Below the pieces are notes generated by a model. It saw only the letters and a list, made by a program, of their open reading frames with translations. It was not told the DNA's origin and ran no database searches. This document shows, piece after piece, positions 1-12,955 of a stretch of DNA of 64,000 nucleotides (positions are counted from its first letter, which is position 1; each line of letters begins with the position of its first letter). This DNA is from Atrina japonica. Its lineage: Eukaryota; Mollusca; Bivalvia; Pterioida; Pinnidae. The translations under genes and the position numbers were made by a program. The DNA lies in contig BROG01000002.1 of the NCBI GenBank assembly GCA_030159075.1, positions 4,177,501 through 4,241,500 of the forward strand, read 5' to 3'.

Positions 1-1045
1 GTGGTGAAATCAGTAATGTTACCGAAATTAACACATTTATTTATTGGTCTACCAAATCTTTCTGATAATCTAATAAAAGAAATTCAAAACCTTGTCTTAA
101 AATTTATTTGGAATAATGAATAAGAAAGGATCGCAAGAAAATTTTAATTCAGATCTATGAAAACGGTGGTTTACGTATATGTTTACAATCATTTATAAAA
201 AGTTTTAAAATTACCTGGATTAGGAGAATTCTAAATTATGATGAGGAAGTAGCGTGGGTAAGACTACTATATCTAGCTCTCCCAAACTCTTTGAAATTTT
301 TTCCGAGTTTTGCTCAATCATATTTCAAATTCTTAGGTGAGAAAACAACTGATATTTTTTGGAGGGATGTTTTCACTCTTTTTCCCAACTAAGGTACATA
401 ACAGACCAAAATAAACCAGTTGTTGTCCAACGACTATGGGTTAATGAGTATATAAAAATAAATGGAAGACATGTTTTTTACAGAGATTGCTTTGAAAAAA
501 AAAATTCTGTCTGTATTCAATTTGCTGGATGAAAATGGTCATTTCTTATCATACGATAGATTTTGTTACAGATATGATTTTTTCCCAGTATTTACTGTGT
601 ACTTTGGTATTATTTCATCTGTAAAAAAATTGAAATAAATTAAATAGAACTATATTTTTTAATAATCAGATATTTCAACCAAACTAAATTAAATGACTTT
701 TTAAAAATTAAAAAGTATTTTCCTGTAAAAATGAACATCCAGAAAACAATAATCCATTTATTGTACAAGTGTAGAATATTTAGAATAGTTTGGGAGGGAG
801 TAAATGTATGGATCAATTCTATTCTTGAAGAAGAAATTACACTTACGGATATTGATATCATTTTTGGAAGAATAGATGAATCTGATAGAGATTTGAATTT
901 GATAATTTGTTTCATCGAAAAACATCTGTATAGACAGAAAATGAAGAATAGTGTTCCAAATTTAATTGATGTAAAAAAATATATCAAATATTACATAAAT
1001 CATTCGTTTTTATACAGCGAAAAAAACTTGAACATCCAGAAATAG
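1..1045 (+). mobile_element. Decayed LINE, 3' part of reverse transcriptase ORF
   Basis: Read on the plus strand with several frame changes, bases 1-380 give the region just after the LINE reverse transcriptase palm, with the family signatures LPKLTHLF, FIWNN, GGLR and KITWIRRIL. The open stretch at 731-1045 is the C-terminal end, with IHLLYKC where the related copy near the right edge of the window has KHLFWSCPK. The stop inside FIWNNE (about 121) and several frameshifts show it is dead. It aligns by eye with the minus-strand LINE at 61727-63716, so the two are one family in opposite orientation. The clade is probably L1/Tx1-like, judged from the C-terminal Cys/His cluster. The 5' part lies beyond the left edge. 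Confidence 0.8.
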
Positions 1046-3491
1046 ACTTTGGCTGTGTAAATTTGTAATGTACTACCTAATGTAGAGTACTAAACGTATT
1101 GTGATACATGTACATAAGTGTGTATATAAGTATATGTATGTACGTATGTATATGTGTATGGATGTATATGTGTATGCATCTGTATGCATGTATGTGTATG
1201 CATATGCATGTATGAATGCATGTGCATGTATGTATTCAGTTGTGTGTATATGTAAGTGGGTATATATATGTATATGTATGTGTGTGTTTTTGTATGCATA
1301 TGTGTATATGTATGTGTATATCCACACATTGTACATGTATATAATATATAGCCAATAATATGTGATATCATATGTATATGTTACAATCAAAACATGAATT
1401 GTTGCTACTTGTAAATGTATATTTTCTATATCCATTAATAAATCATTGAAGTCCACCAAGTTTTATATAAATGAATATGAAATTTTTATCATGGAGGAAT
1501 GAGTGGGTGTGTGAAAAATATACATGTATCATAATACAATCAATTTCACAATTATATTAATATTTCAATTTGATACATTGTATGTGTCTTGTTTTTGTAT
1601 TTGAACCTTGCAGAGAGCCTGGATCTGTAAGGGTATGTGTCACAGGTATGTCAATAAAAGTTGTTATAAAAAAAGATAGCTGCAACATTGCCTTTCGGAT
1701 TATATGCTAATGTGTGAATGCATATTAAACATCCGTACCCACCACTAAATATGTTAAATTCCGTAAACATGATAATAGTTAATTACTGGATCATCATCAA
1801 TTTATATAGTTATGATTTGATCGACAACCTATTTAAAAAAAAACTTGACTGCCGAAATGTGAGTCACGAATCAGTCACTATGTATCCTTCTCGGTTTGTT
1901 TTGAAAACAAGTTTTTTCAGCAATTTTTTAATCATCTGATATGATTAATGATATCCATGTACATGTTGACCGTATCGGTCATTTAAAAAGGACTCGATTT
2001 GCATGTGTACGAAAGGAATCGGGGATTAATTTTATATCTGATTGAAAAATATGAATTAGATCTCATTTACAAATTTAAAATAAACGTTTACGCATCAGTT
2101 TTATATGAAATGTAATGATTATAGTATGATATATATATATAATACTTACTGCACAGCTGGTATTATGTTCGTATTGTTACGTCATTGACTATTCCTATAA
2201 CCTTATAGAATCAAATATAGTCTACAGATCACTTAGAGTCTTATGATTATTTCTCCTGTTTGCACTTTTTTAAAATGGTACGGCGACGTAGTATCTTACT
2301 AGATACTACATGGGTATACAAAAAATCGGGTTTCCAGCAAAGGAACAAAGAAAAACACAGGCTTGTGTCACTAATATGGATGTATTTTAAACATTTTGAA
2401 TCAGTGTATGAATTCCGATGAATGGGGTTGCCATGCTGTGACGAACAACGAATATTATCTTTCCGAACAATTGAATTACGCATGTATTTGGATACTTTTA
2501 TACGGAAGCCAATTATTGTAAATATGTATCTCATAATTGGCCTATTGCCAAATATCTAACATGAAACTTTCAATATGCATTTTTGACATCATAATCACTT
2601 ACATTTTTGACGAGCCATTTGTTTATATTTACATTTTCCGCACCAGCTCGACTCTAGTGTTAGTGTTCCGCATATAAATATAAGTAACTATAAATGAAGT
2701 TCCGCATATGACGTCTTACAATGGTGTGACTTCATTCATATAATGACGTCACACCAAGATATTCCATTCAGAAAAAAAACTCTATACTTTACTGTTCTAC
2801 CTTGAACTTCGCTGTTCCATCATAATGAGACCGATCACGTATAAGGCGGGGTATTCGATTCCATTATTTTGTTTTTCGATTTGAAAACTATAATATACAA
2901 ATATAACGAATGAACGCTTGTCAGAAAGCATATATATTGTTAATATGGACGCCATTCCGGCGGCAGATAAGTAGAATGACGCCCACTATGACCTCAACGA
3001 ATATTTATCTGACACCCAAACTTCATATGTTGAGTGATATCACATTGGAAAGCAGGCGATGAGTCAATTACTTACTCGTAATTGCTCTATCTTTTCTCGT
3101 AAAAAGAATATTTTTTAATAAAGATATAAAAAATATCGTTATTACGAATCAACAGACCTGGAATTACGAGATATTTTCTCAAATTGACGAAATAGTTAGA
3201 CTATCTGGTAATTACAAGACATTTGTCTTAGGTACGATATTTTTATTACGAGATATTTCTATATTCATCTTTTTGACAATAACCGGCTTTCGTACTCATA
3301 TAATCATGGACATATGCCACTTTTTATATAAGAGATATAGAGTAGTCTCATCGAAGCGTGAAACACAGCATTCAATAAACTGACATCTGATACGGGTTTT
3401 GCTTCTTTAATCATTATAATAGTTTAGACCCATTGTTAAGAACCGCGTTACAATATACAACCAATATTTAAAGTCACGTTGAAAATTAAAA

Positions 3492-3494
<3 letters not shown>
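1046..3494. other. Intergenic, no gene recognised
   Basis: AT-rich sequence without a convincing coding region. It holds a TATG/TGTA-rich stretch at 1101-1330 and otherwise unremarkable unique-looking DNA. Short reading frames here have no recognisable protein motif. Confidence 0.5.
1101..1330. repeat. TATG/TGTA-rich imperfect microsatellite
   Basis: Imperfect tandem TATG, TGTA and CATG tetranucleotides run for about 230 bases. Reading frames through it on both strands are products of the repeat (Tyr/Met/Cys-rich or His/Thr-rich) and are not genes. Confidence 0.8.
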
Positions 3495-4342
<848 letters not shown>

Positions 4343-4735
4343 TCATATTGTACATGCAATAGGCTGACCTACCCTAATCCTGTTTTCCCCTGGAGGGGCA
4401 TAGGACCTCAACAACAGTCCTCCATCTATCTCTGGCCTTGGCTTCTCTTTTTGCCTCTGCAACGTAGGATGGCATGCTCTCAGTTCAGCGTTTGTGGTTC
4501 GCCTCCAGGTGGTGTCGGTCGCCCTTTCTTCTCTTGCTTTGTGGGTTCCTGTCCAGATACCATTGGTGATGGTACTCTGTGGTAATGCAGGATGCGTCCT
4601 ATCCACCGCCATTTACATTTTTTTAAATAGTTTTAGCGATTGGAATCTGGCTGGTACGCTCCCAAAGTTCCGTGTTTGTAATTTTATCTGGCCCTCTAAT
4701 ATGGAGGATCTGTTTTAAGCATTTGTCAATGAAAA
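4343..4735 (-). mobile_element. Non-LTR retrotransposon fragment, C-terminus of RT ORF
   Basis: The minus strand from about 4735 reads VFIDKCLKQILHI and then ITNTELWERT, followed after frame changes by a conserved tail with TTWRRTTNAELR (4343-4612). This arrangement is typical of the region after the reverse transcriptase domain in a widespread class of animal LINEs, where a (F)IN(K/R)CLRRIL motif precedes a WRR...E tail. The frame shifts at least twice and has internal stops, so it is a dead fragment. It is unlike the two other LINE copies in this window, so it is a second non-LTR family. Clade assignment is not possible by eye. Confidence 0.7.
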
Positions 4736-4913
4736 CCTGATATCCGAAGATCATGCACTAGTCTACTCCTATCTTTTTTATTATCCACTAAGCCCATGCA
4801 TATATAGGGGCGTCGGCCATAAATATAATTTAGCACAGTGACTTTTTAAAATCTTGAGGTATAGCAGAAACAAACGTTTAAATATATTTTAATCTGAAGT
4901 TATCATGATACTA

Positions 4914-5165
4914 ATAGGGATCTCCGTGGGCGAGTGGTTAGAGCATCGCGCTTTGAACCATGACGTCTCTCTCTCTTCTGGCCAGCATAGGTTCGAGTCC
5001 TGCTGGAACCTAAGCTGATTTTTGTAAGAAAGTTTGCCAGTTAACTTGCGGAAGGCTGGTGGTCTCTTCCCGGGTACATTATAACCCGGTTCTCTCCGCC
5101 ACCATATATAACTGAAAAATTGTTGTGTGGCGTAAACTACCATTCAAAATCAAATTCAAATCAAA
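4914..5165 (+). mobile_element. tRNA-derived SINE, family 1, near full length
   Basis: The 5' head has RNA polymerase III promoter boxes: an A box in GGGCGAGTGGTTAGAGC (about 4928) and a B box GGTTCGAGTCC (about 4990). The body that follows (AGTTTGCCAGTTAACTTGCG, then GGTGGTCTCTTCC and CGCCACCATATATAACTG) recurs at 12478 (reverse), 28165, 34300 and 45140. It ends in AAATCAAATTC-type tail repeats. This is the best-preserved family 1 copy in the window and defines the family here. Confidence 0.85.
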
Positions 5166-5393
5166 CCATGCTAATATTCTGCCACAATGTCAAGTACCAG
5201 TCTAGTACCAGTAAATTAGCAAGTAACATGCACCAATGAAATGAAACTGCACAAATGAAGAAATACAAATGATCTACAATGAAGGAGTATGCTGACAATT
5301 GATATTTATTCCATCCTTGAAAGAATCTGTTACGCTCGATTTCTTTTCACGAATTATGGCATTATAATATGGTTTGTAAACTTAATTTGCCAA

Positions 5394-5394
<1 letters not shown>

Positions 5395-5483
<89 letters not shown>
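5395..5483. repeat. Compound microsatellite (CA)n(TA)n
   Basis: CA dinucleotides at 5395-5442 pass directly into TA dinucleotides up to 5483. Confidence 0.97.
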
Positions 5484-5485
<2 letters not shown>

Positions 5486-5731
5486 CTATTTCTAGGAATA
5501 TACAAAATCACAAATTAATATATGGATCATATTACATAACTACCTACAGCATCATTCTATTAAATACTCTTACCTCAGAATATCAGATAAACGTTAACTC
5601 TACGACTATATTTGTTGTATTATAATTTGACATTTTCAGTTCAGCAGGTTTTCCAGTTGGGAATATTTGTCTAGTATGCTATCTAATCGGGTGGAATGAT
5701 AATATTCAGTACAAAAGAATTAATTGCACTT

Positions 5732-5781
5732 CTAGGTCTGGAATTTGTTAAATGCATATCAAAAACAAATTCCAGACCTAG
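5732..5781. repeat. Perfect 18-bp inverted repeat (hairpin)
   Basis: The arms 5732-5749 and 5764-5781 are exactly complementary, with a 14-base loop. There is no T-run terminator or gene context. It could be a remnant of a foldback element. Confidence 0.85.
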
Positions 5782-6879
5782 CGGTGCGTAAAAAGTGAGT
5801 ACTCATCTTGACCTAGAAAACGGAAACGTTTTTAAAGATACAATATCAATTACAGATCAAAGTGCACCTGCTCTATTGGGAGTTAATAGACAATGAAATT
5901 AACATCATAAAATTAAAATTAGCAATGACATTTTATTTGTTGTATTTATGTGACTTGCTCTTGTTATGAATAACTTCTAATATCTTATTTCAAATATGAT
6001 CATACTCATGCAATCAAGATAGTATTCACCCAGATTAATACTCCTACAGTTTGATCAGAGCCCAGGGCCATAAATCTATTCGCAGACAGATTCTTTACTC
6101 AACTTCAATATTTTACTCAAATATAGAGAATTCTCTCAACTTGGGTAAAGTTGTGGACCATAAAGACATTCTTAGACAATTTTTTTCTCAAGTGAAAAAA
6201 TACTTAAGTATGGCATGTAGCTAACTTAAGTAATTCTTTACAGCGAAATGTCTGTCCCCTATGTTCGCCTCGGGATAAATAAACGCAAATGTCATTGTCA
6301 TTGTCGCCCTAGAGTGTTTCCGGACATGTTTAATCCTTTGGCTTTCGAAAAACGTTTTATTTGAACGAAATAGGTTTAGGAAACCAACACTTCTTTCTCT
6401 GTCGCCATTCGACGTTTGTTTACATTAACAATAGGGACGGTGTAAATTTAGTCCGGTATATGTGCCTTAGTGTATATCTAATCTAATTTACTTGTATCTT
6501 GAATATCGTTTATCATATACATTATACATATTATATGCATAGATTACTGACTTCGGTCATATATTGGCATTTTACAGGCCTTTTTTTAATGTTTTTAAAA
6601 AGGTATATATCTGTTCCCCTTTTATATATCTGTTTCTAGTTTTTAATCAACCCCTGCATTTGATTCCTGGGTCGAGTAAAGAATTGATGTGTCAAGCATT
6701 GTTAAACGTCGAATAGATAAATGATCTTGCATTGTCCATTAATGCATCAACTTTCATCTTTGTATCGTAAACAGTATCATTATCATTGGAACTAGGGAAT
6801 ATTTCCATTCATGTTTTTTTTTTAATCACTTTATAATTATCACATGAAATACAATATCATGCACTGCGCTTTAAAGCTT
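5782..6879. other. Intergenic, no gene recognised
   Basis: AT-rich DNA. A loose internal repetition of ACTCAA/CTTAAGT-type words at about 6090-6240 may be the remnant of a small palindromic element. No protein motif was seen. Confidence 0.4.
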
Positions 6880-6982
6880 TTATGTGACTTTGATATCTGA
6901 CTTTTTAATTTCTTCTGTATGCAGGGCGTCAAACTGCGCATTCTGGGCTACAGTAAACTAGTTCTTCCAATCTCCAATTCCC
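6880..6982 (-). pseudogene. Relic last exon of a fourth sulfotransferase copy
   Basis: On the minus strand this reads GIGDWKN, stop, FTVAQNAQFDAL, then KKSDIKVT and a TAA stop at 6882-6880. It aligns along its whole length with exon 5 of the three intact SULT genes ([17 protein letters not shown]). The Tyr codon TAC after GDWKN has become TAG. The intron acceptor is also lost: where genes B and C have TTTTAG before the exon, this copy has CATGGGG. No exon 1-4 relics were recognised upstream between 6983 and 15289. It therefore represents the eroded 3' end of an older tandem gene, about 8.3 kb beyond the end of gene A and in the same orientation. Confidence 0.85.
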
Positions 6983-7041
6983 CATGAAACAGATCCTTAA
7001 CTGTGCAATAACACAGACTTTAGTGTGTTTAATCAAACATA

Positions 7042-7061
7042 TCTCTCTCTGTCTGTCTCTC

Positions 7062-7124
<63 letters not shown>
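7042..7124. repeat. (CT)n microsatellite with GTCT interruptions
   Basis: CT dinucleotides interrupted by three GTCTGT groups near the 5' end. It lies about 60 bases upstream (in transcription sense) of the relic SULT exon, where genes B and C have a (CA)n tract instead. Confidence 0.95.
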
Positions 7125-7128
<4 letters not shown>

Positions 7129-9129
7129 GTTTAGTCATGTTTATTGTTAATGTATGATGGTCATATTGGGTTTTTTTATTTTTTGTTTTTGGTTCGGTTT
7201 TTTCTTTTGTTTCGTTTGTTTGTTTTTTTTTTAATTATTTTCGTCTTCTTTTATTTCCCTTTATTATCTAACACATCATTACGCTCACTGACAAAACATT
7301 GAATATCCATCATCAAACGGACGGTGGTTACAATGGTTGAAGTATAAAATCAGATATACCAAAGTATAAATCTTCAGGATTCTACATACTTTCTTGCATA
7401 TATGCACATTACATTTATATCCTAAAACTTCCGCTGTCGCAATGCAGGTCAAAGGGAATTAACTCAATTTTCACTAGCCTGGTTTACATTACTTTAATGA
7501 TGCATTTATATACTTAATATAATGATCATCATGTTGGTTAATTTATCAGTCCCCTAAAAGTTCCAATTTGTTTTGTGTTATGTCCATCCTTCCATCTATC
7601 TGTCTTCCCATACATGCGTCTGTCATCTTGTTTTGTACTGGCCAAAATCTTCCTCATATCCTTAATAAGACTCCCATATTTGCTTTAAGTATAACACGTG
7701 TAAACCAAGTGTCACACTGCATAGGTATAGAATTTATACTACCAAAATAAAAGTTGAATTTGTGAGATATAAATGTATGATTCAAAATACATGTATATAA
7801 TTATTTTTTAATAATGTGTCTTAAATGAATAACCAGAACGTAAAGAATATGTTTTATTTTAAGCAAAATTAGTACAGTCTGAAGGACGGAGTAGCGTCCC
7901 CTTGGTTACCATGGTAATCAAGCACATTTCTATAAAAGTAATAACTGATTTTTCACTTTGTGGTGATACTAACTGAATGTAAACAAATTTTGGGAATATC
8001 AGACCGTGCCAACCATGGCCCATGGTAAATATTTTGGTGCTAGCAGAGAAATCATATCAATAGCATGGTGCTGAAACTAGAAATAGGAACCGGTAACGAA
8101 ATAGAACATGTAACATATTAATCAAAGTAATGAAAGGACTGATACGAGTTGATGGTAATCGTTAAGTTTTAAGGAGATAGAATCAGAGACTTATATAACT
8201 ATGTGTCTCTGGTATAATACTCTCAGTATACTGAAAAATACACATTGTGTACACATGTTTGAAAGAAATTGCAGGTTGATTTCAATAAAGGGTACCGACC
8301 TTTTTACTGAGGAAATGCATGTTACTTTCAGAGTTAAAAAAATAGCAAAAACCTGCATGGATCACGCATTTTTATTTTAAATTAGCGCAATCATGACAAT
8401 GAAAACGTCATATTTTTTCCACATCCTTTATCAATTTTCAAAAAATGTCCCCACTTCAAATGTCCATAATTGAGCACAGGTATATGATAATTTAAAAATT
8501 GAAAGTTCATTAGAACTTAAAGAGAACTTAATTGACAATTTATAATTAATTAAATCTCAAATCTATGAGGTCAGATCTTATTTTATCACGTCATCGATGA
8601 CATCATCATAAATTTGCATAATTTTATTTTACTACAGGATGGCAGGAACTTTAAGAAGAACTTTTATTTCGATGTTGTTAAATTTTATTTTGAGTATGCC
8701 CAACATGCCCAAATGATCTTGATGAATGACTTAAAACAGGCAATAAAGATAAAATTGGAAGAATTCCTTTGGATAAACTTGAAAATGTGACCAAAAATTT
8801 CCTCGACAAGTAACAATTAGTTGTAGAGAAAAACTGGACATTTGGAATATGTAATGAAGAATGATGATTAACTGGTAAATTTGCAAAATGCAAATAGTTA
8901 CGAATCTGTCTCACTTAAATGATATTAAATGTGTATGCATTAAAAGTTAGATACCAAAAGGACTGTTATGAAACACGGTTTAATATGGTATATCCTTTAA
9001 TTTGATATGTAGCTTGAAACATATTCTATTCAACGGTAAAGTCGGGACATGTTTTTCGAATCACCCTGTATCACACGTCAGTATTATGTATTTATTATAC
9101 TGTTATAACAAAATACATGGATCTGGAAT
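7125..9129. other. Intergenic, no gene recognised
   Basis: AT-rich DNA with T-rich tracts at about 7165-7240 and a short palindrome around TTACCATGGTAA (about 7905). No protein family could be recognised in any frame. Confidence 0.4.
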
Positions 9130-9476
9130 ATACGGAAGCGTATCAGGGCCACCTAACGATTTTTTATTTCTCGTTTTTCCTATTTTTTTCTAAGAATTTC
9201 CAATTTTAAAGTTGACTTTTCCAACTTTAAATTTGGATTTTTCAACTTTTTTCTTGGCTTTTCCAACTTTTTTCTTCGAATTTCCAACTTTTTTTCTTCG
9301 AATTTCCAACTTAAAAGTTGATTTTTTTCGACTTTGTTCTTGGAAATTTCAACTTTGAAGTTGGGTTTTCCAACTCTTTTCTTGTCTTTTGCTTGGAATC
9401 CCCCCCCCCCCCTCCAAAGTTGGAAAAACGAGAAATAAAAAAAAACGTAAGGTGGCCCTAATATACGGAAGCGTAT
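9130..9476. mobile_element. Terminal-inverted-repeat element filled with a minisatellite
   Basis: The left end (9130-9181) and right end (9422-9476) are inverted copies of about 52 bases: ATACGGAAGCGTAT, then a GGGCCACCT block, then TTTATTTCTCGTTTTTCC, with the reverse complement at the right. The terminal ATACG-GAAG-CGTAT is itself a small hairpin and occurs at both ends. The interior (9185-9420) consists almost entirely of repeats of a TTTTCCAACTTT-TTCTTGG word of about 22-24 bases. No transposase is present, so this would be a non-autonomous element. A second unit of the same repeat starts directly to the right. Confidence 0.7.
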
Positions 9477-9484
9477 TAGGGCGA

Positions 9485-9725
9485 CCTTAATTTTTTTTTT
9501 TCCAACTTTTTTTCTCGTTTTGCCAATTTGAAAGTTGACTTTTCCAACTTTTTTTCTTGTTTTTCCAACTTTAACGTTGGCTTTTCCAACTTCTTTTTCG
9601 TTTTGCCAACTTTAAAGTTGGCTTTTCCACCTTTATTTTTGGAATTCCCAACTTTTTTCTTGGCTTTTCCAACTTTTTTCTTGGAATTTCCAACTTTATT
9701 CTTGGCTTTTCCAACTTTGTACCAG
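9485..9725 (+). repeat. TTCCAACTTT minisatellite array
   Basis: A second array of the same 22-24-base unit, beginning just after a right-hand end signal (GTATTAGGGCGACCTTAA). An open frame runs through it giving Phe/Leu/Pro/Thr-rich repeats (FPTFFLAFPTFFLEF). This is most simply a by-product of the unit length. Confidence 0.8.
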
Positions 9726-10699
9726 TTAAATCTTTGGCATTCCTATCAAAAAAACAATATTTATCTGTACGTATTAAAGAAACAATGAAACAATCAGCTT
9801 ATGTCCGCTGAATTTCTCTTTGTTTTCAGATTTGATTAGTTTGATAATGGAATATTTTTGAAGAATAAAGATGCCACAATTTAGTGTCTGCAAGTCAAAA
9901 AAAACCTTTATATGCCTTGTAAAATCATAATAAAAAGATCCCGGGGAGAATACTCCCTAACATTTATTTCATATGCATTATGTTTGCTCATATGATCTTC
10001 TATTGAGAAGTATAATCAATGTGAAATATCAGCAGTTGGAGACTTAGTTTCATTTCTGGGTGCTGATAAAACCACTAAAAGATACGTGTTAATTAATCTA
10101 ATGCGCAGTAAACGAGTTTTGAGTTAGTATATATTTATGTTAATCCTTTGAACATATCTCGATCTGTTACTACGTTATACTACAATCTTGATCACAAAGG
10201 CAAAAAACTGAGAAAATCTGTCCTTAAAAAAGATTAAAAATAAATACTATGTCTGTGACGTACTGATAATAAATAACCTGAGTTGACAAAATTTGCAATG
10301 CTGACCACAAAAAGTCCTCCCCTGAAGTTATATAAGGCTTTGAGCAATATAAAATTTAAGAATCATATCGAAATTTAATAAACTACGGTTTTAAATAATT
10401 CATTATGTTCCAAATATTTAATTTATTTGTATCAATGCAACATTTCATCAAATATCTGCACACTTTCTGGTAATATGAGTCACTACCATAGCCTCTCAGG
10501 GTAATTTCGATATAAATGTATCTTCATTTTCCTTTTAACTCCCCCATTTTAGCGAAGAATCGCTTGATTGCTAATCAGTAATTGTACCGTTTCGGTATCT
10601 TAAAATTGAAAACTACGTTATATATGTTCAAATTATCCAACAAACAGTGCCCGAGTGTCCTTTATAAATGTAGGCCATATTTATATTAATCTTGACAAG
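9726..10699. other. Spacer between two opposed minisatellites
   Basis: About 970 bases of AT-rich sequence separating the array at 9185-9725 from its inverted counterpart at 10700-11090. No gene is recognised. Confidence 0.5.
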
Positions 10700-11090
10700 T
10701 TCAGAAAAAAGTTTGAAAAGCCAAGAAAAAAGTTGGAAATTTCGAGAAAAAAGTTTGAAAAGCCAAGAAAAAAGTTGGAAATTCCAAGAAAAAGTTGGAA
10801 AAGCCAACTTTAAAGTTGGCAAAACGAGTAAAAAGTTTGAAAAGCCAAGAAAAAAGTTGGAAAAGCCAAGAAAAAATTTGGAAAAGCCAACTTTAAAATT
10901 GGCAAAACAATTAAAAAGTTTGAAAAGCCAAGAAAAAAGTTGGAAAAACCAAGAAAAAATTTGAAAATTCCAAGAAACAAATTGGAAATTCCAAGAAAAA
11001 AGTTCGTTCGAAAAGCCAACTTTAAAGTTCGCAAACCGGGAAAAAAGTTGGAAATTCCAAGAAAAAAGTTGGAAAAGCCAACTTCATGAA
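10700..11090 (-). repeat. Inverted copy of the TTCCAACTTT minisatellite
   Basis: Repeats of GGAAAAGCCAAGAAAAAAGT, the reverse complement of the unit in the 9.2-9.7 kb arrays. The two sets form a large inverted repeat with about 1 kb between them. A Lys/Ser/Glu-rich plus-strand frame and a Phe/Leu-rich minus-strand frame through it are repeat artefacts. Confidence 0.85.
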
Positions 11091-12284
11091 TTTGAGTTTA
11101 TGTTGCTGAAAGGCACATATGTGTGTAATGTCTCGTCAATACAGTGAAAAATTAATATAGATAAAAGTTAAAACTTTTAAGATAACGGCAACTATGATGA
11201 ATTAAGAATTTATAAAACAAATCACTCATTTATTTATTATATCCGGAAATACATAACGCCTGGTCTTATATAAAATGTTTATAGCGATGGAGATAAAATT
11301 TAAAGGGAGGGGTCATATGAGAATAGATATTTTCATTTGGTGCGGAATACTACAAGTTGTAAACAAGTGAAAATTTGAAGTAAAAATGCAACGGCAATCT
11401 ATACTTTTGATTGCATATTTTGTTATCAAAAATATTGATCTTTCAGCACAGGGTACTTATTTGACCCAGATTTAATAAACATGGGAGTGACAGTGACCTG
11501 AAGTTTTGTAAATTAGCATTGAGGCCTATGGGAAAATATTTGGTGGTGTCTGTCCATTAGCCTACATCACGTCTATACACCTTCGGGCTCGGTCTCTCAT
11601 GATCGCATCAAACCTGTACCTCGCTTCAATCACAATTTCTCTAGATTACATCAATATGTAGACCTGTAGGAAACCCGACAATATTAGAGACTTCAATAAT
11701 GGACCCTTTTCCCTCCAATCGCTTTTATCGCCAATAATTGACTTGATGCAACTTCATGTACAAACATTTTCATTACAGAAGCAATGCGGGCTCAACCAAT
11801 CAGTCAAAATTCACGTTCCTATTTTGACTAATGAAAATGTTCGAAGTGCGGTTAGCATGAAAACTTTAAACAACTGTTTTTCAGTTTAATCAGCCGTTTT
11901 TACATGGTTTAACCATACGTGTTATGGTAGAAATCACTTAAAGTTCGATTTTGAAATCCATGCCACCGATATCCAGAGACATAATTTCTTATCAGGAGTT
12001 CCGTATGCTAAATGAACATCCTCTGTATTGTTATATAATTGTATCATGTTTAAAATAGTACACTTCAACTTTTTCAGAAGGCAAAAGAGGACATTTTTCA
12101 GGATTTATCCATCACTCGTACTTCATGTTTTCAGCAATCTGTCAATTTTTTTATACAAAATATAACTTCTTTGGCGATATTCGCCGTATTCATTCAAAAA
12201 GATTTCTGAATCAGTGTCATAGTAAAGACCAACTGAAATTTTATTGATGTAAAACAAAATTATGCAAAGCATTTTAAACAGTTA
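11091..12284. other. Intergenic, no gene recognised
   Basis: Mostly unique-looking AT-rich DNA. No protein motif, tRNA or clear repeat boundary was seen. Confidence 0.4.
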
Positions 12285-12465
12285 CAGTGGAAGCTCTCTA
12301 TACTGACCAACTAACTGACAGACTCAAAGTGGTCTGATTAGTAAGGTGGTCTCTTAAGTGAGGTTCTGTATTTATTAGATATTTTCAAGAGACTGACAAC
12401 TCGGGGTCAGGCATGTGAGGTGATCTGCCTATCGGAGTGGCCTTAAGGCGAGATTCCACTGTAAT
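12285..12465 (+). repeat. Interspersed repeat with GGTGGTCTCTTAAGTGAGG
   Basis: This segment (AGGTGGTCTCTTAAGTGAGG followed by TTCTGTA and ATTAGATATTT) is closely similar to 60335-60515, and its ending, GCGAGATTCCACTGTA, resembles GCGAGGTTCCACTGTA near 47710. The three loci mark a dispersed repeat family. No coding capacity is visible, and the class is unknown. Confidence 0.7.
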
Positions 12466-12477
12466 TAGACGATGAAA

Positions 12478-12745
12478 AACAACATGTATGAATTTGAATA
12501 TTGTTTGACGTCACACTCGACAATTTTCCCGTCATACAGTGGCGGCCATTATTTACTTTGTAGTGGAGGAGAGAACCCAGTTATAATGTACACGAAAAGA
12601 GACCACCGAATTTCCGCAAGTAAACTGGCAAATTTTCTCACAAAACCAGCCGAGTTTCCAGACGGACTCAAACCCGTGCTAACTAAAGGCTTCATGGTTT
12701 AAAGCGCAATGATCTAACCACACTTCCAATTTTCAATTTTGGGGA
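12478..12745 (-). mobile_element. tRNA-derived SINE, family 1, reverse orientation
   Basis: Read on the minus strand it starts with GTGGTTAGATCATTGCGC (A-box region), has a B box GGGTTTGAGTCC, and then the family 1 body (AATTTGCCAGTTTACTTGCG, GGTGGTCTCTTTTCG, ATGGCCGCCAC). It is nearly full length. The short plus-strand reading frame at 12472-12702 lies antisense within it and is not a gene. Confidence 0.85.
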
Positions 12746-12749
12746 CATA

Positions 12750-12955
12750 AATTTATGCTACAATGAAACTTGTATATAACGACCTCCTCAGGGACACAAT
12801 AAAACCTTTATAGGAAAGTTGTCTTTATAAGGAGGTTGATTTGTACACAAATGGTACTATTGGGGACAGAAAAAAATCGGTCTTTATCACCAGGTGGTCT
12901 TTATACACAGGTGGTCGCTGAGGCAGGTTTTACTGTATTTATGTTGATATCATTT
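12750..12955 (+). repeat. Interspersed repeat with GGTGGTCTTTATA motifs
   Basis: Contains ATAACGACCTCC, AGGTGGTCTTTATACACAGG and CAGGTTTTACTGTA. A fragment of the same type appears to lie at 35597-35650 (CTGTCTATAAAGG). It looks like the end of a dispersed non-coding element. No transposase was seen. Confidence 0.55.

Noticed and set aside
1073..1459. Open frames with His/Thr/Tyr-rich protein
   Set aside because: They translate a TATG-type microsatellite and have no other support.
9528..11034. Repeat protein with FPTFFLAF or SLKSQEKSWKF units
   Set aside because: Explained by the 22-24-base minisatellite; no start context, splice sites or conservation.
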